From a virus: a stretch of DNA of 61,500 bases. Location of the stretch: the IMG/VR virus record IMGVR_UViG_3300047509_000139, positions 1 to 61,500 of that record, one strand, 5' to 3'. The stretch's first letter is position 1; each line of letters begins with the position of its first letter. Below are positions 7,139-14,104 of the stretch, piece by piece. The notes beneath the pieces are model-generated. The model had not been told where the DNA came from, did not search any database, and saw only the letters and a program-made list of their open reading frames with translations. The position numbers and the translations under genes were made by a program.

Positions 7139-7356
7139 CGCTTCCACCCCAACCTTTTCCTCTCAAGTGCAAATTCTTCGTCCGACATTATGTACTCGCA
7201 TGCTCCATCCAGATTCATCGGTAACCTGAACATATGCGGGCAGCACATATCCGACGGAACTTTGCCGCCAAGATATACCTTGTTGCGGCAGTCCGCAACG
7301 GAGCAATCCGGCCACCGAGCCAGTACGTCCGGAGGTATCCAGGAGAAGTCCCTCAC
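7135..7356 (-). CDS. cysteine-containing hypothetical protein
   Basis: 73 aa from a GTG that overlaps the upstream TGA (GTGA) after AGAGG. Cys/His positions (CSVADC, CCPHMF) suggest a zinc site. No family assigned. Confidence 0.6.
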   Translation of the reverse strand: MRDFSWIPPDVLARWPDCSVADCRNKVYLGGKVPSDMCCPHMFRLPMNLDGACEYIMSDEEFALERKRLGWKR

Positions 7357-7511
7357 TTGCGCCTCTTTGTTTTTGCCCAACGCGCTGCAACCGCCTTCCG
7401 AGCGCGCCGCTTACGAGCCGCCGGAGTCATAGTCACCAAACAGCGCTTGCCGCCCTTACTCCCGGTCTTGCGGAAGAACTCCAAATCAAAGACTACCTGA
7501 CCACTTGACAT
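7353..7511 (-). CDS. 52-aa basic protein
   Basis: Begins MSSGQVVFDLEFFRKTGSKG and ends KTKRRK; strongly basic with a repeated ARK/RAR pattern. The ATG lies just downstream of a structured intergenic stretch. Confidence 0.55.
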   Translation of the reverse strand: MSSGQVVFDLEFFRKTGSKGGKRCLVTMTPAARKRRARKAVAARWAKTKRRK

Positions 7512-7523
7512 TTTCTTACCGCC

Positions 7524-7844
7524 TTAGTATACTTCCGCTTTGCAGTACGCAGTTCCGGCCATCTTCGGCGATCCTGGGATGGCATGGCAGCCGGAGTCAC
7601 AGTAGACATTTAAGCTGCCGAACCAGTTGATAGGAGCGTGTACGGGTAACCCAGCGGCGTATCGTCGTGAGCGGGGCGACCTCGGGTGATGTCCGAGGTT
7701 AAACAGCCTGCGGAGTCTTCCTAATGGGCAGGAAGAATCCAGAACCCGCGACACGCTCCTAACTTTAGATTCTACGCTATTCAACCTACGGGTTGCTAGG
7801 CGCAGGGCAATTGCTAAGAGCCCAAGGTAGAACTTTGCTTTCAC
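7524..7844 (-). CDS. putative short ORF interrupted by a structured RNA segment
   Basis: 106 aa from a GTG overlapping the stop of the upstream gene (GTGA) with GGGAGAAG ahead, so translation probably starts here. The first 30 residues (KAKFYLGLLAIALRLATRR) and the last 35 (NWFGSLNVYCDSGCHAIPG) look protein-like. The middle 43 residues are Arg/Pro/Ser-rich and are encoded by a 131-nt segment bounded by an 11-bp perfect inverted repeat. The middle may be an RNA insertion, so the product is uncertain. Confidence 0.35.
   Translation of the reverse strand: MKAKFYLGLLAIALRLATRRLNSVESKVRSVSRVLDSSCPLGRLRRLFNLGHHPRSPRSRRYAAGLPVHAPINWFGSLNVYCDSGCHAIPGSPKMAGTAYCKAEVY
7631..7761. ncRNA. structured RNA element closed by an 11-bp stem
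   Basis: TAGGAGCGTGT at 7631-7641 pairs with ACACGCTCCTA at 7751-7761. Inside, CGGGT/ACCCG extends the stem, and two clean hairpins follow (CCTCGG-7 nt-CCGAGG and TCTTCCT-AATGGGC-AGGAAGA). The loop TGGG can pair with CCCA near the 5' side as a pseudoknot. Just outside it, TTCGGC/GCCGAA and GCCATC/GATGGC add further pairing. The compact multi-branched shape suggests an RNA; the strand is undecided (neighbouring genes are on the minus strand). No known class recognised. Confidence 0.5.
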
Positions 7845-8176
7845 GCTCGCTTCTCCCTCGGCCGCTTCGGACAGACCTCGAAATGTTGCTCTATCCCGTT
7901 CTTGCCGGTCTTCGAAAGCATAGCTCCGCACCCCCATCCGCATCGCATCAGCCGCTTCGGTTTCGGTCCGCTCCCCTCACGCGCTCCTCCGCGCGCCGGG
8001 CTCAACTGCTTCGCGCTCGAGATGAACAACTCTTTTGCTCCGTTCTCCACGTCTTCCGCCTTCCAGCCCACGCGGTTCTCGCGCCCTACGATCATCTCCA
8101 GGATCTTCACGCGCCGGACCTTGTCGCGCAGAGCAGCCTTGTAGGTTGCCCCTATCTTCACTTCGCTTGCTATCAT
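7841..8176 (-). CDS. zinc-finger-like hypothetical protein
   Basis: 111 aa. The N-terminal half is beta-rich. The linker ARGGAREGSGPKP is a motif common in small phage proteins. The C-terminal CGWGCGAML..H..VCPKRP fits one zinc finger. The ATG is preceded by GAGGAG. Confidence 0.65.
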   Translation of the reverse strand: MIASEVKIGATYKAALRDKVRRVKILEMIVGRENRVGWKAEDVENGAKELFISSAKQLSPARGGAREGSGPKPKRLMRCGWGCGAMLSKTGKNGIEQHFEVCPKRPREKRA

Positions 8177-8214
8177 TGCTTCTCCTCACATACCGATAGC
8201 GTTCTTAGGTAGGT

Positions 8215-8668
8215 CTACATCTCGTCGCATTCTCCGGACTCGAATAGCGCCGTTGAGAACTCGGGGAACTCACGTCGGTACATCTTCAACAGATCTGGGC
8301 GCTGCTTAATAGCCGCTTCCGTATTGGCGATACGATCCGCCAATTTCAGGATGACTGCATTGACGCCGGCCGCCCTGATCTTCGGATAAGTCTTGATATG
8401 CCGCTCTTGGCGGTTTGCCCCAGGCTCATCGGTAACTGCTTTTTACCAGCGATACGGTGGCCGATGCGAATTCTCTTGCTAGTTCGGCTTCCGTAACGCT
8501 TGTATCTTCCAAAACATCATGAAGCCATGCCGCCTCAAGTACCGTCTGGGAGCGCACCTTGAACCTTACGAGTACGTCAACGACGTACTGGAGATGAGCA
8601 GAATACGGTTGCTCGACTCCGTACTTTTGATCTCCGTGGGCCTTGATCGCAAAGTCTTTAGCTTTCAT
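8215..8668 (-). CDS. MESH1/SpoT-type HD hydrolase (alarmone hydrolase), broken by a +1 shift
   Basis: Start at ATG 8668 (MKAKDFAIKAHGDQKYG) after GGAG. Frame 1 has the metal-binding H of AHGDQ, the H of PYSAHL, the HD pair and ED in EAAWLHDVLEDT. After CTGGTAAAAAGC the frame stops, and the +1 frame continues TDEPGANRQERHIK..KLADRIANTEA..MYRREFPEF to the stop at 8215. The joined product is about 150 aa, the length of small alarmone hydrolases, which remove the 3' diphosphate of (p)ppGpp. The break sits in a run of five A (8440-8444), a typical site for an indel or slippage. A phage could use such an enzyme to blunt stringent response or alarmone-based defence (inference). Confidence 0.75.
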
Positions 8669-8778
8669 CGTTGCTCCTCGGTAAACGACAACCAGAAGCG
8701 CGCGAGCAGGTTTCTCGTATGCTCTATATCGTCCGTATTCGCGACGGCTTCCAGAAAGGCGTACAGGCGCTCGATCAT
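8665..8778 (-). CDS. 37-aa small protein
   Basis: Frame MIERLYAFLEAVANTDDIEH, helical and acidic, with AGAGGAG before the ATG. Its stop overlaps the start of the MESH1-like gene (ATGA), which argues for coupled expression. Confidence 0.55.
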   Translation of the reverse strand: MIERLYAFLEAVANTDDIEHTRNLLARFWLSFTEEQR

Positions 8779-9170
8779 TGGGTTTCTCCTCTGGCCATCT
8801 TTTGCAATCGACCGCATTCTGCCAGGACCTCGGTAACGCCGGATACCAACTCCGGATCAACCTTGCGACCGTATGCTTCTTCCCGTACTTCCATTGCCGA
8901 TAGCAGCAGAGCAAGGAGCGTTCCAGCCTTGCTCACAACCCCGTAGAGTTCAGGAGCCGCCGCGATCAACTGCGCGTTGTCGTCGTTAGGCAAGCCCTCG
9001 CCGTTGCAATCGCAGACGAAGGACGTACACCTCAGCCCTTCCGCGTTGATAAACTTGCGGACGACGTGAGCAGGGTACTCAAACGTTTCCACGGTACCGG
9101 GAGTAAACTCTATTGCGCCAGAGCCCGCCTTCCGCGCTTCCCATGGTCCGTCAGACCATCGATTGCTCAT
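8775..9170 (-). CDS. conserved phage protein with NAQLIAAAPEL motif
   Basis: 131 aa. The segment NDDNAQLIAAAPELY is a widespread signature of short phage and prophage proteins of unknown function. The N-terminal half is beta-rich (WSDGPWEARKAGSGAIEF). ATGA junction upstream. Confidence 0.75.
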   Translation of the reverse strand: MSNRWSDGPWEARKAGSGAIEFTPGTVETFEYPAHVVRKFINAEGLRCTSFVCDCNGEGLPNDDNAQLIAAAPELYGVVSKAGTLLALLLSAMEVREEAYGRKVDPELVSGVTEVLAECGRLQKMARGETQ

Positions 9171-9445
9171 TCCGCACCGACCTTGTAGTACGTACAGTCC
9201 GGATACTCGGATTTAGGAGCCGGGAGGTCCTTGTCCTCCGGAAAAAAAGAGAGTACCTGATTGTTGAAGTCTTCCTCCGTCGCCGTTCCCAACACCATGA
9301 TCGGCCCGGCAAGAGGAGTCATATCGCACGCTATATTGTCGATCTCTTGCATGGGCTTTCCGACGGTCAACGGTTTCGAACTCCATACTACGAGGTAGCC
9401 CTGCACATCAATCACTAGTTGGGCAATCTGGCTTGCGTCTCTCAT
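9167..9445 (-). CDS. hypothetical protein
   Basis: 92 aa from the ATG at 9445, which overlaps the upstream stop. Alpha/beta composition, no membrane segment, no recognised motif. Confidence 0.6.
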   Translation of the reverse strand: MRDASQIAQLVIDVQGYLVVWSSKPLTVGKPMQEIDNIACDMTPLAGPIMVLGTATEEDFNNQVLSFFPEDKDLPAPKSEYPDCTYYKVGAE

Positions 9446-9882
9446 GTCGTACTGCTCCACTCGGGCGGGAGCGGCGGGAAGTCGAGTTCAAGCCAACAGG
9501 TAGCACTGGGCGTATTCTGCATGCTTCGGTTGCGCAGTTCCATAGCCTTACCGAAAGAAAATGGCCCCATCATTCCAGGGCTAACGCACCAGCACACCCG
9601 CGCCATCTGCTCGCGCCCCTGCCACCAGATATCGGCTGATTCGTTGCTAACACGGAGGCAGTTGAAGCCGCTACCAGCCGGAGCAATCTGGCCAATATTA
9701 AGCGCATAATCGGAATCGTACCCGATCAGGCCAATCTCCGGCACTTCCGGGCACTGGTCGCCGGAGGCTATGCCGGGATAGCGGCTGTTGCCGAGCTTGC
9801 CGCGCTCGACCGAGATGCAGATCGCGTTGTCGAAGAGGCTGCCAGCCGCCTGCGTAGTATCCGGAATTATCGCTGTTGCCAT
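9442..9882 (-). CDS. hypothetical protein
   Basis: 146 aa, beta-rich with many Gly/Pro and a few Cys/Trp (SADIWWQGREQ, ARVCWCVSPG). No family recognised. Its ATG sits 4 nt inside the preceding gene's TGA region, so it belongs to the same operon. Confidence 0.6.
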   Translation of the reverse strand: MATAIIPDTTQAAGSLFDNAICISVERGKLGNSRYPGIASGDQCPEVPEIGLIGYDSDYALNIGQIAPAGSGFNCLRVSNESADIWWQGREQMARVCWCVSPGMMGPFSFGKAMELRNRSMQNTPSATCWLELDFPPLPPEWSSTT

Positions 9883-9883
9883 C

Positions 9884-10180
9884 TCAGTACCCCATCTTTC
9901 GCTCTTCGTAGCAGTCCCGGCATTCGCCGCTCTTGTAGATCCGGTCGTAACGGTCGCCGTAGCGTGGCTTGTGACCGCAGACTACGCACTGCGTAGGAGC
10001 CCGCAGGCAGAGCGTGTAGCCGGCGCGGGAAGCGTTCTCGACAAGCCTTTTCGCTTCCGCTGCCTTCGCTTCCGAGACCATCCAGCACTTTTGGTCCTGG
10101 TTCCATTTTGCCCCGAGCGCCTTGAGAGCGTCTTTTACCGGGTACGTATTCCCTGTGATCGCTATTTGTTGGGTTGCCAT
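9884..10180 (-). CDS. DUF5710-like plus zinc-ribbon protein
   Basis: 98 aa. Residues 8-38 (TYPVKDALKALGAKWNQDQK) match the short DUF5710-type module that ends in a Trp-containing strand. The C-terminus has a four-Cys ribbon (CVVCGHKP..CRDCYE). First gene after the dyad promoter at 10,197-10,228. A longer frame starting within the promoter was rejected. Confidence 0.7.
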   Translation of the reverse strand: MATQQIAITGNTYPVKDALKALGAKWNQDQKCWMVSEAKAAEAKRLVENASRAGYTLCLRAPTQCVVCGHKPRYGDRYDRIYKSGECRDCYEERKMGY

Positions 10181-10196
10181 CGTCGTCTCCATGCTT

Positions 10197-10228
10197 TTGA
10201 ATATACCAGTATTCAAACAGGATGTCAA
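10197..10228 (-). promoter_or_regulatory. dyad promoter P1
   Basis: -35 TTGACA (10,223-10,228), 17-nt spacer, -10 TATATT (10,200-10,205). A perfect dyad TTGAATA-6 nt-TATTCAA at 10,197-10,216 covers the -10 box and should be an operator. One of five copies in the window. Confidence 0.85.
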
Positions 10229-10231
10229 TGG

Positions 10232-10336
10232 TTATTTCGGCGCTGCCGCCCTCAATATCTCAGCGAACCACTCCTTAACCCGGCACCACCAGCATTCCAC
10301 CGTCTCTGGATCGAGGATAGTAGCGTCCGGATTCAT
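10232..10336 (-). CDS. 34-aa small protein
   Basis: Frame MNPDATILDPETVECWWCRV; the ATG overlaps the stop of the radical SAM gene (ATGA). Contains CWWC. Ends just before the P1 promoter. Confidence 0.5.
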   Translation of the reverse strand: MNPDATILDPETVECWWCRVKEWFAEILRAAAPK

Positions 10337-10962
10337 AGCGAGAATCCAGTTACTTGAACTAGTCCTTCCGCTCCGATGTTTACCTCGTACTGGAGCGGCG
10401 CGAAGTCAGCGAAGCTGTGCCGGTTGCTCAGTAACACCAACTGCTGATTGCTGCTCGACACGAAGTGAGCATCCGGACGCGAACCAGGCATGATGTCGGA
10501 CGCCGGCGAATTGCGGTCGTACCTTCCACAGACCGCCCAATCCAGTAGCGGGCTTAGTTGCGACTCCCACAGGGCTTTCTTGACTCCACGGTTTGCAAGC
10601 ACTCCGATGTCTTCCCGCAGGTCGTAGTCGCCGTGCTTCAGTTCTGTGATGTAGTAGCCGGAGAACATGCCGCACGACCATTCCGGACGCCGGAGTTTCA
10701 CAGCAAGCAGGAGTCGCCAAACGCTCTCCGCCTGGTGCATTGGTTCACCACCACTAATCGTCAGGCCGGTCGTTCCCGGAGCGGCACTATTAACTATCTG
10801 CTCGGCTAGATCGTAGGAGTCGATCTCTTCTCCAGCGTCAAAGGCGTGAGTTAGTGGATTCCAGCAGCCCTTGCAAGAAAGAGAGCAACCCTGCACCCAC
10901 GCGACTGAGCGGATGCCGGGACCGTTGACACAGGAGCCGTGAAGTACTGCGTGGAGTCTCAT
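10333..10962 (-). CDS. NrdG-like radical SAM activase
   Basis: 209 aa from the ATG overlapping the upstream stop. NGPGIRSVAWVQGCSLSCKG contains the CxxxCxxC cluster motif that binds [4Fe-4S] and SAM, followed by TISGGEP. The pattern around the cluster (GPGIR..GC.L.C.GC.NP) is that of anaerobic ribonucleotide reductase activating proteins, which install the glycyl radical on NrdD, rather than of QueE. No NrdD is present in this window, so the partner would be elsewhere in the genome or from the host. Implies use under low oxygen. Confidence 0.75.
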   Translation of the reverse strand: MRLHAVLHGSCVNGPGIRSVAWVQGCSLSCKGCWNPLTHAFDAGEEIDSYDLAEQIVNSAAPGTTGLTISGGEPMHQAESVWRLLLAVKLRRPEWSCGMFSGYYITELKHGDYDLREDIGVLANRGVKKALWESQLSPLLDWAVCGRYDRNSPASDIMPGSRPDAHFVSSSNQQLVLLSNRHSFADFAPLQYEVNIGAEGLVQVTGFSL

Positions 10963-11198
10963 GCTATCGACTCCGGAATAGGAGCGTATCCTGCCATCCG
11001 CGTGTGTTGCCCTGACGGGACTATTTCTGTTTCCCATTTCCTCCGGTAGAACTCGCGATGGGTTTCTCTGCAATGCAACAGTACCGCTATATAGTCCCAG
11101 CACGGATAGATATGTTCACAGTGCGCGCATAATACCGAATTCCGGCCGTTGTGCGGCTTTCCATCCGGCCTCGGTTTTGTCCATCGCTGTTCACTCAC
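10959..11198 (-). CDS. C2H2-like zinc-finger small protein
   Basis: 79 aa with a GTG start in a GTGA overlap. CAHCEHIYPCW..HCRETHREF places Cys and His as in a C2H2 finger. Probable nucleic-acid binder. Confidence 0.6.
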   Translation of the reverse strand: MSEQRWTKPRPDGKPHNGRNSVLCAHCEHIYPCWDYIAVLLHCRETHREFYRRKWETEIVPSGQHTRMAGYAPIPESIA

Positions 11199-11386
11199 TG
11201 CCTACTCCTCTCCCGCGCCGCTTCCCGGTCAGGCTCTCCGTGCTCACGCTTCTTGCGATTCACAGATAGAGCTTCACCGTCCGTAAAGTCTTTCATAACC
11301 GCGTCGCAGCCTTCACCTCTGAAGTTCAAAAGGTCGATGTCCGTCGAACCGTCCGGCTGGACCGTAACCACGATCTGCTTGCTCAT
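11195..11386 (-). CDS. DUF2997-like protein
   Basis: 63 aa from the ATG at 11386. MSKQIVVTVQPDGSTDID..FRGEGCDAVMKDF resembles DUF2997, short proteins with a two-strand N-terminus and a G-x-x-C motif. It directly follows a DUF1257 gene, as in cyanobacteria and many phages, where both are found with a Ycf46-like AAA ATPase (present here at 14,101-15,697). Role unknown. Confidence 0.7.
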   Translation of the reverse strand: MSKQIVVTVQPDGSTDIDLLNFRGEGCDAVMKDFTDGEALSVNRKKREHGEPDREAARERSRQ

Positions 11387-11805
11387 CCGCGCACCGAAAA
11401 AAGCAGCCTGACTGCTTTCCCCTTCTCCGTATCTACTTCCTCGCGACGGTCGAAGCGATACCCGCGCTGCCGCGCCGTTGCGATGGTCCGCTCCTCGGTA
11501 TATCGCTGCTTCAAGAGTCCCATCCAAGCGGTATCGAATTTTGCAGACTGGTCATATTCGCTTATGATCGCCCGAAACGGCTTGCCGACTCCGTCCCGCA
11601 CGAAGCCGATGTCGTTGCTTGAGCCGATCCCGGTGTTGTGCCGACGTATGATCACGTTAGCCTTCTCCGCCCTTGCGTCACCGAGGTAGCCGAAGAGGGT
11701 CTGAGGCGTAGCGTGCACTTCGCATTCGTAGCCCATCGCCTTGAGCGCGCAGACGAGGAAGTGTTCGTCTCGCAGCTCGGTCTCAAACTCGGCGTATCTC
11801 GACAT
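11383..11805 (-). CDS. DUF1257 (Ycf35-like) protein
   Basis: 140 aa. ELRDEHFLVCALKAMGYE and NDIGFVRDG..FRAIISEYDQ..MGLLKQRYTEE follow the DUF1257/Ycf35 pattern; in that family the C-terminal repeat Q-x-Y-A/T is conserved. Found in chloroplasts, cyanobacteria and phages, biochemical role unknown. ATG overlaps the upstream TAA (TAATG); downstream DUF2997 is ATGA-coupled. Confidence 0.75.
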   Translation of the reverse strand: MSRYAEFETELRDEHFLVCALKAMGYECEVHATPQTLFGYLGDARAEKANVIIRRHNTGIGSSNDIGFVRDGVGKPFRAIISEYDQSAKFDTAWMGLLKQRYTEERTIATARQRGYRFDRREEVDTEKGKAVRLLFSVRG

Positions 11806-11978
11806 TATTGCCTCCGCAATGAATTGAGAATCTTGATCATCCGCCGCTGCTCACCGGCTACAGCATCAGCCCGAGCGCAATCGAGATGACACCATCCGGG
11901 AGAATGCTTTGCGTCCGCTTCGTTCTGCGCCGCGCACCGCTCTAACTCCCGCACGATAGCCGCAAGCTTCTCAGCCAC
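11805..11978 (-). CDS. 57-aa hypothetical protein
   Basis: GTG start immediately after the upstream TAA. Mostly helical with Cys/His (PGWCHLDCAR), perhaps a zinc site. The stop shares a base with the DUF1257 start. Confidence 0.5.
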   Translation of the reverse strand: MAEKLAAIVRELERCAAQNEADAKHSPGWCHLDCARADAVAGEQRRMIKILNSLRRQ

Positions 11979-12269
11979 TTATCGACGCTCTAGCAATAAC
12001 CCATGCTCGCGGGCTACCGTCACGATGATCTGAACAGCTGCGTGCAGTTGGTCTCCGCTATCGCTATGAGGTTCGATGTTCTGCTTGATTAGATTCAGCG
12101 CGGCGAAGAGACAGTCCCCATGGCTGACGATACCGTCATTGCTTACTACGTATTCGGCGTCCCTAATCCGTTCACTACACTTTGCGCAGCGGTAAAGGCT
12201 TACAGCGGCCGGATCGTTTTCCAGGTCTTGCTGAATCGCGCTCTTTTGTTGAACTTGCTTTCTGCTCAT
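11979..12269 (-). CDS. hypothetical protein with CxxC motif
   Basis: 96 aa. N-terminal basic segment, then YRCAKCSERIRDAEYVV and HGDCLFAALNLI (possible zinc site of Cys/His), and a helical C-terminus. First gene after dyad promoter P2. Confidence 0.6.
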   Translation of the reverse strand: MSRKQVQQKSAIQQDLENDPAAVSLYRCAKCSERIRDAEYVVSNDGIVSHGDCLFAALNLIKQNIEPHSDSGDQLHAAVQIIVTVAREHGLLLERR

Positions 12270-12273
12270 GCTT

Positions 12274-12305
12274 TTGAATATACCAGTATTCAAGTTGGAT
12301 GTCAA
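12274..12305 (-). promoter_or_regulatory. dyad promoter P2
   Basis: -35 TTGACA (12,300-12,305), 17-nt spacer, TATATT; perfect dyad 12,274-12,293 identical to P1. Confidence 0.85.
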
Positions 12306-12314
12306 CGTAAATCT

Positions 12315-12780
12315 TTAGTCTTCCACTCCTACCAGCACCGTCATCTCGTTTACCTGCCGCTGAAGTGCCTCGATTGGGTCTTCTCCAGGCTCGCAGCGGT
12401 AATCCTCCGACGCTTCAAGCATATCCAGCATCCACCGCATGAACTGCTCCAGCGACATGCGCGGCTCCTCCCCGCATCCGTGAATGCACGTCAAGGTAGC
12501 TACCCGGTGCCCGAATGCACGACAAATCAGTGGCCGGTCCTCGTAGATCGAGCAGCGGTTCTCGGCGTTCAGGAACTGGCACCGCTGGCCGTCCGGCCCA
12601 AGCGTAGGGAGGAACCATCAGATAGTACGCCTCTACCGGATGGACCGGAACGCGAGTGCAGGAGTCGTAGCACAAGCCCTTGCAGCCGGAGACCGCAGGA
12701 ACGCGCGCCTGGATCTCCTTCATCTTGTTGATTTCTATATTAGTTAGTTGCCGGTGCGGCTGGATTGCCATGAGCTTCAT
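12315..12780 (-). CDS. YkgJ-type Cys-cluster protein, broken by a +1 shift
   Basis: Frame 1 begins MKLMAIQPHRQLTNIEIN and has SGCKGLCYDSCTRVPVHPVE. Near 12,608-12,616 (ATGGTTCCTCCC) homology moves to the +1 frame: TLGPDGQRCQFLNAENRCSI, then YEDRPLICRAFGH, a set of cysteines typical of the YkgJ/zinc-iron-chelating family. Ends at 12315, giving about 154 aa when joined. The family is thought to bind a metal or Fe-S cluster, substrate unknown. Confidence 0.7.
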
Positions 12781-12968
12781 TTCAAGTCCTCAAGCCGCAT
12801 GCCAACAGGAACTGCATCAAAGATCGGATTGCCGCTGGAATCTTCCGCAGCTCTGCGGTAGTTTTCACACATGCAAGCATACCCGTAGTACGAGCATCTC
12901 TTGCCGGATTCCACTTCGCGCTGGTAGTGCTGAGACTTAGCATGCCCGCATTTGCATAGGGTTGTCAT
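12777..12968 (-). CDS. small Cys-rich protein
   Basis: 63 aa. CKCGHAKSQHYQ..RCSYYGYACMCENYR gives five Cys and two His, likely one zinc site. ATGA overlaps at both ends. Confidence 0.65.
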   Translation of the reverse strand: MTTLCKCGHAKSQHYQREVESGKRCSYYGYACMCENYRRAAEDSSGNPIFDAVPVGMRLEDLK

Positions 12969-13120
12969 CGGTCTACCTGTTTCGTTATTTTCCTCAATCG
13001 TTTGCGCGGAAAACGTAGGTTTTTGTCCGGCAAGCGATCATAGTCATCTAAAGAAGGTTTTCGCCCGCTTGTGGCTTCCAGGTTCCTCTTCATACCATCC
13101 CACCATAGAAGCTTTGCCAT
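12965..13120 (-). CDS. 51-aa basic protein
   Basis: MAKLLWWDGMKRNLEATSGR with a very good ribosome site AAGGAGAC. Lys/Arg-rich C-terminus. The 86 nt upstream (13,121-13,206) hold nothing recognisable. Confidence 0.55.
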   Translation of the reverse strand: MAKLLWWDGMKRNLEATSGRKPSLDDYDRLPDKNLRFPRKRLRKITKQVDR

Positions 13121-13206
13121 CTATCCGTCTCCTTCCTAGGTATCTTCCCCTCTGCCACAAGCTCGCCGGACCAGCCAGCAGGCTCAGAACGCGCAGAAAC
13201 AGGGTT

Positions 13207-13603
13207 TTACGGAGCTTCCTCCAGGTAGTCGTTCGCCCAAGATGCCATGTCCCAGCCGGACGAGACATCCGTCATCTCGTAGACCTTCTTCCCGTCCGCG
13301 AACACCTGAAACTCAGGATCTCCGGGCTTGTGCTCGTCATCCCTCCAGATCGTTCGGGCGCATGCTTGCTCTCCCGGCTTGATGGGCCGGTTGCAGCCGT
13401 CGCATTCCCAGTGGCTTGCGTCGAGTTGGATCGGATCACCGTTGATCCGGATCACCCGCTGCTCCGGCTTGGGCTGCTTCGCGGTTCCCCACTGGATACG
13501 CTCGTACTCGGCAGGTTCCATCCCCAGTAGCTTCGTAGATCACGCGCTGACCTTCGACCTTGCCGAATCCGCAATGCTGACAGAGGAAGTAACGCGCCGG
13601 CAT
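13207..13603 (-). CDS. zinc-ribbon phage protein, probably one gene broken by a +1 shift
   Basis: The first frame from ATG 13603 reads MPARYFLCQHCGFGKVEGQR up to ATGDG. The +1 frame then gives PAEYERIQWGTAKQ and SHWECDGCNRPIKPGEQACA, ending EEAP at 13207. Two Cys pairs, one in each half, would make one ribbon protein of about 131 aa. The break is near 13,515 (GATGGAACC). An alternative is two genes, the second starting at ATG 13521. Confidence 0.55.
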
Positions 13604-14104
13604 TTATTCTTCCTCTGCTCCGAGCGCCGCTTTCCATTCCGCGGCAACGGCGCGGCCGGCTTCGGTAATCTTGAGCACCTTGACGAACAGGGAATTGTGC
13701 TTTAGCCTTGCCTGGTCGAGATTCTGAAGAACTGCCAGAGCCGCAACCAGATCCGTCCCGTAGAGCTTCTCGCCAGGGTCATGAGCACGCGCAATCTCCC
13801 ATGCCGACGTGATCAGCCTGTTTTCTTCGCTGGCTATCGCCCGACGCTGCTCTTCATCGTCGATCTTCCACGTCTGGTGAATCCAGCTGCGAGATTTCAG
13901 GATGTCGAGCGTCTCCTGGCGGATGTTGTAGATATCGACCGTTCCATCCCAAAGCGGCCATACCACATCGCCAGTCTCCCGATCTCTTGTCGGGAAGCCG
14001 TACTTTCGCGCTGCTCTCCGCAGCACGTCCGCTTGCGCCGACGTGATATTGTGCTTCTTTAGCACGGTCTTGCTATCCGTTATCTTTTGCTCTTGAGCCG
14101 TCAT
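13604..14104 (-). CDS. hypothetical helical protein
   Basis: 166 aa from the ATG overlapping the ATPase stop (ATGA); upstream in-frame sequence is non-coding in character. The middle resembles a winged-helix-like region (AQADVLRRAARKYGFP) and the C-terminus LVKVLKITEAGRAVAAEWK fits a restriction- or helix-type wing seen in phage proteins. No firm assignment. Confidence 0.6.
   Translation of the reverse strand: MTAQEQKITDSKTVLKKHNITSAQADVLRRAARKYGFPTRDRETGDVVWPLWDGTVDIYNIRQETLDILKSRSWIHQTWKIDDEEQRRAIASEENRLITSAWEIARAHDPGEKLYGTDLVAALAVLQNLDQARLKHNSLFVKVLKITEAGRAVAAEWKAALGAEEE

Noticed and set aside
10333-10962. QueE (7-deazaguanine) identity for the radical SAM gene
   Set aside because: The GPGIR..GC.L.C.GC.NP pattern fits NrdG better, and no other queuosine genes are in the window.
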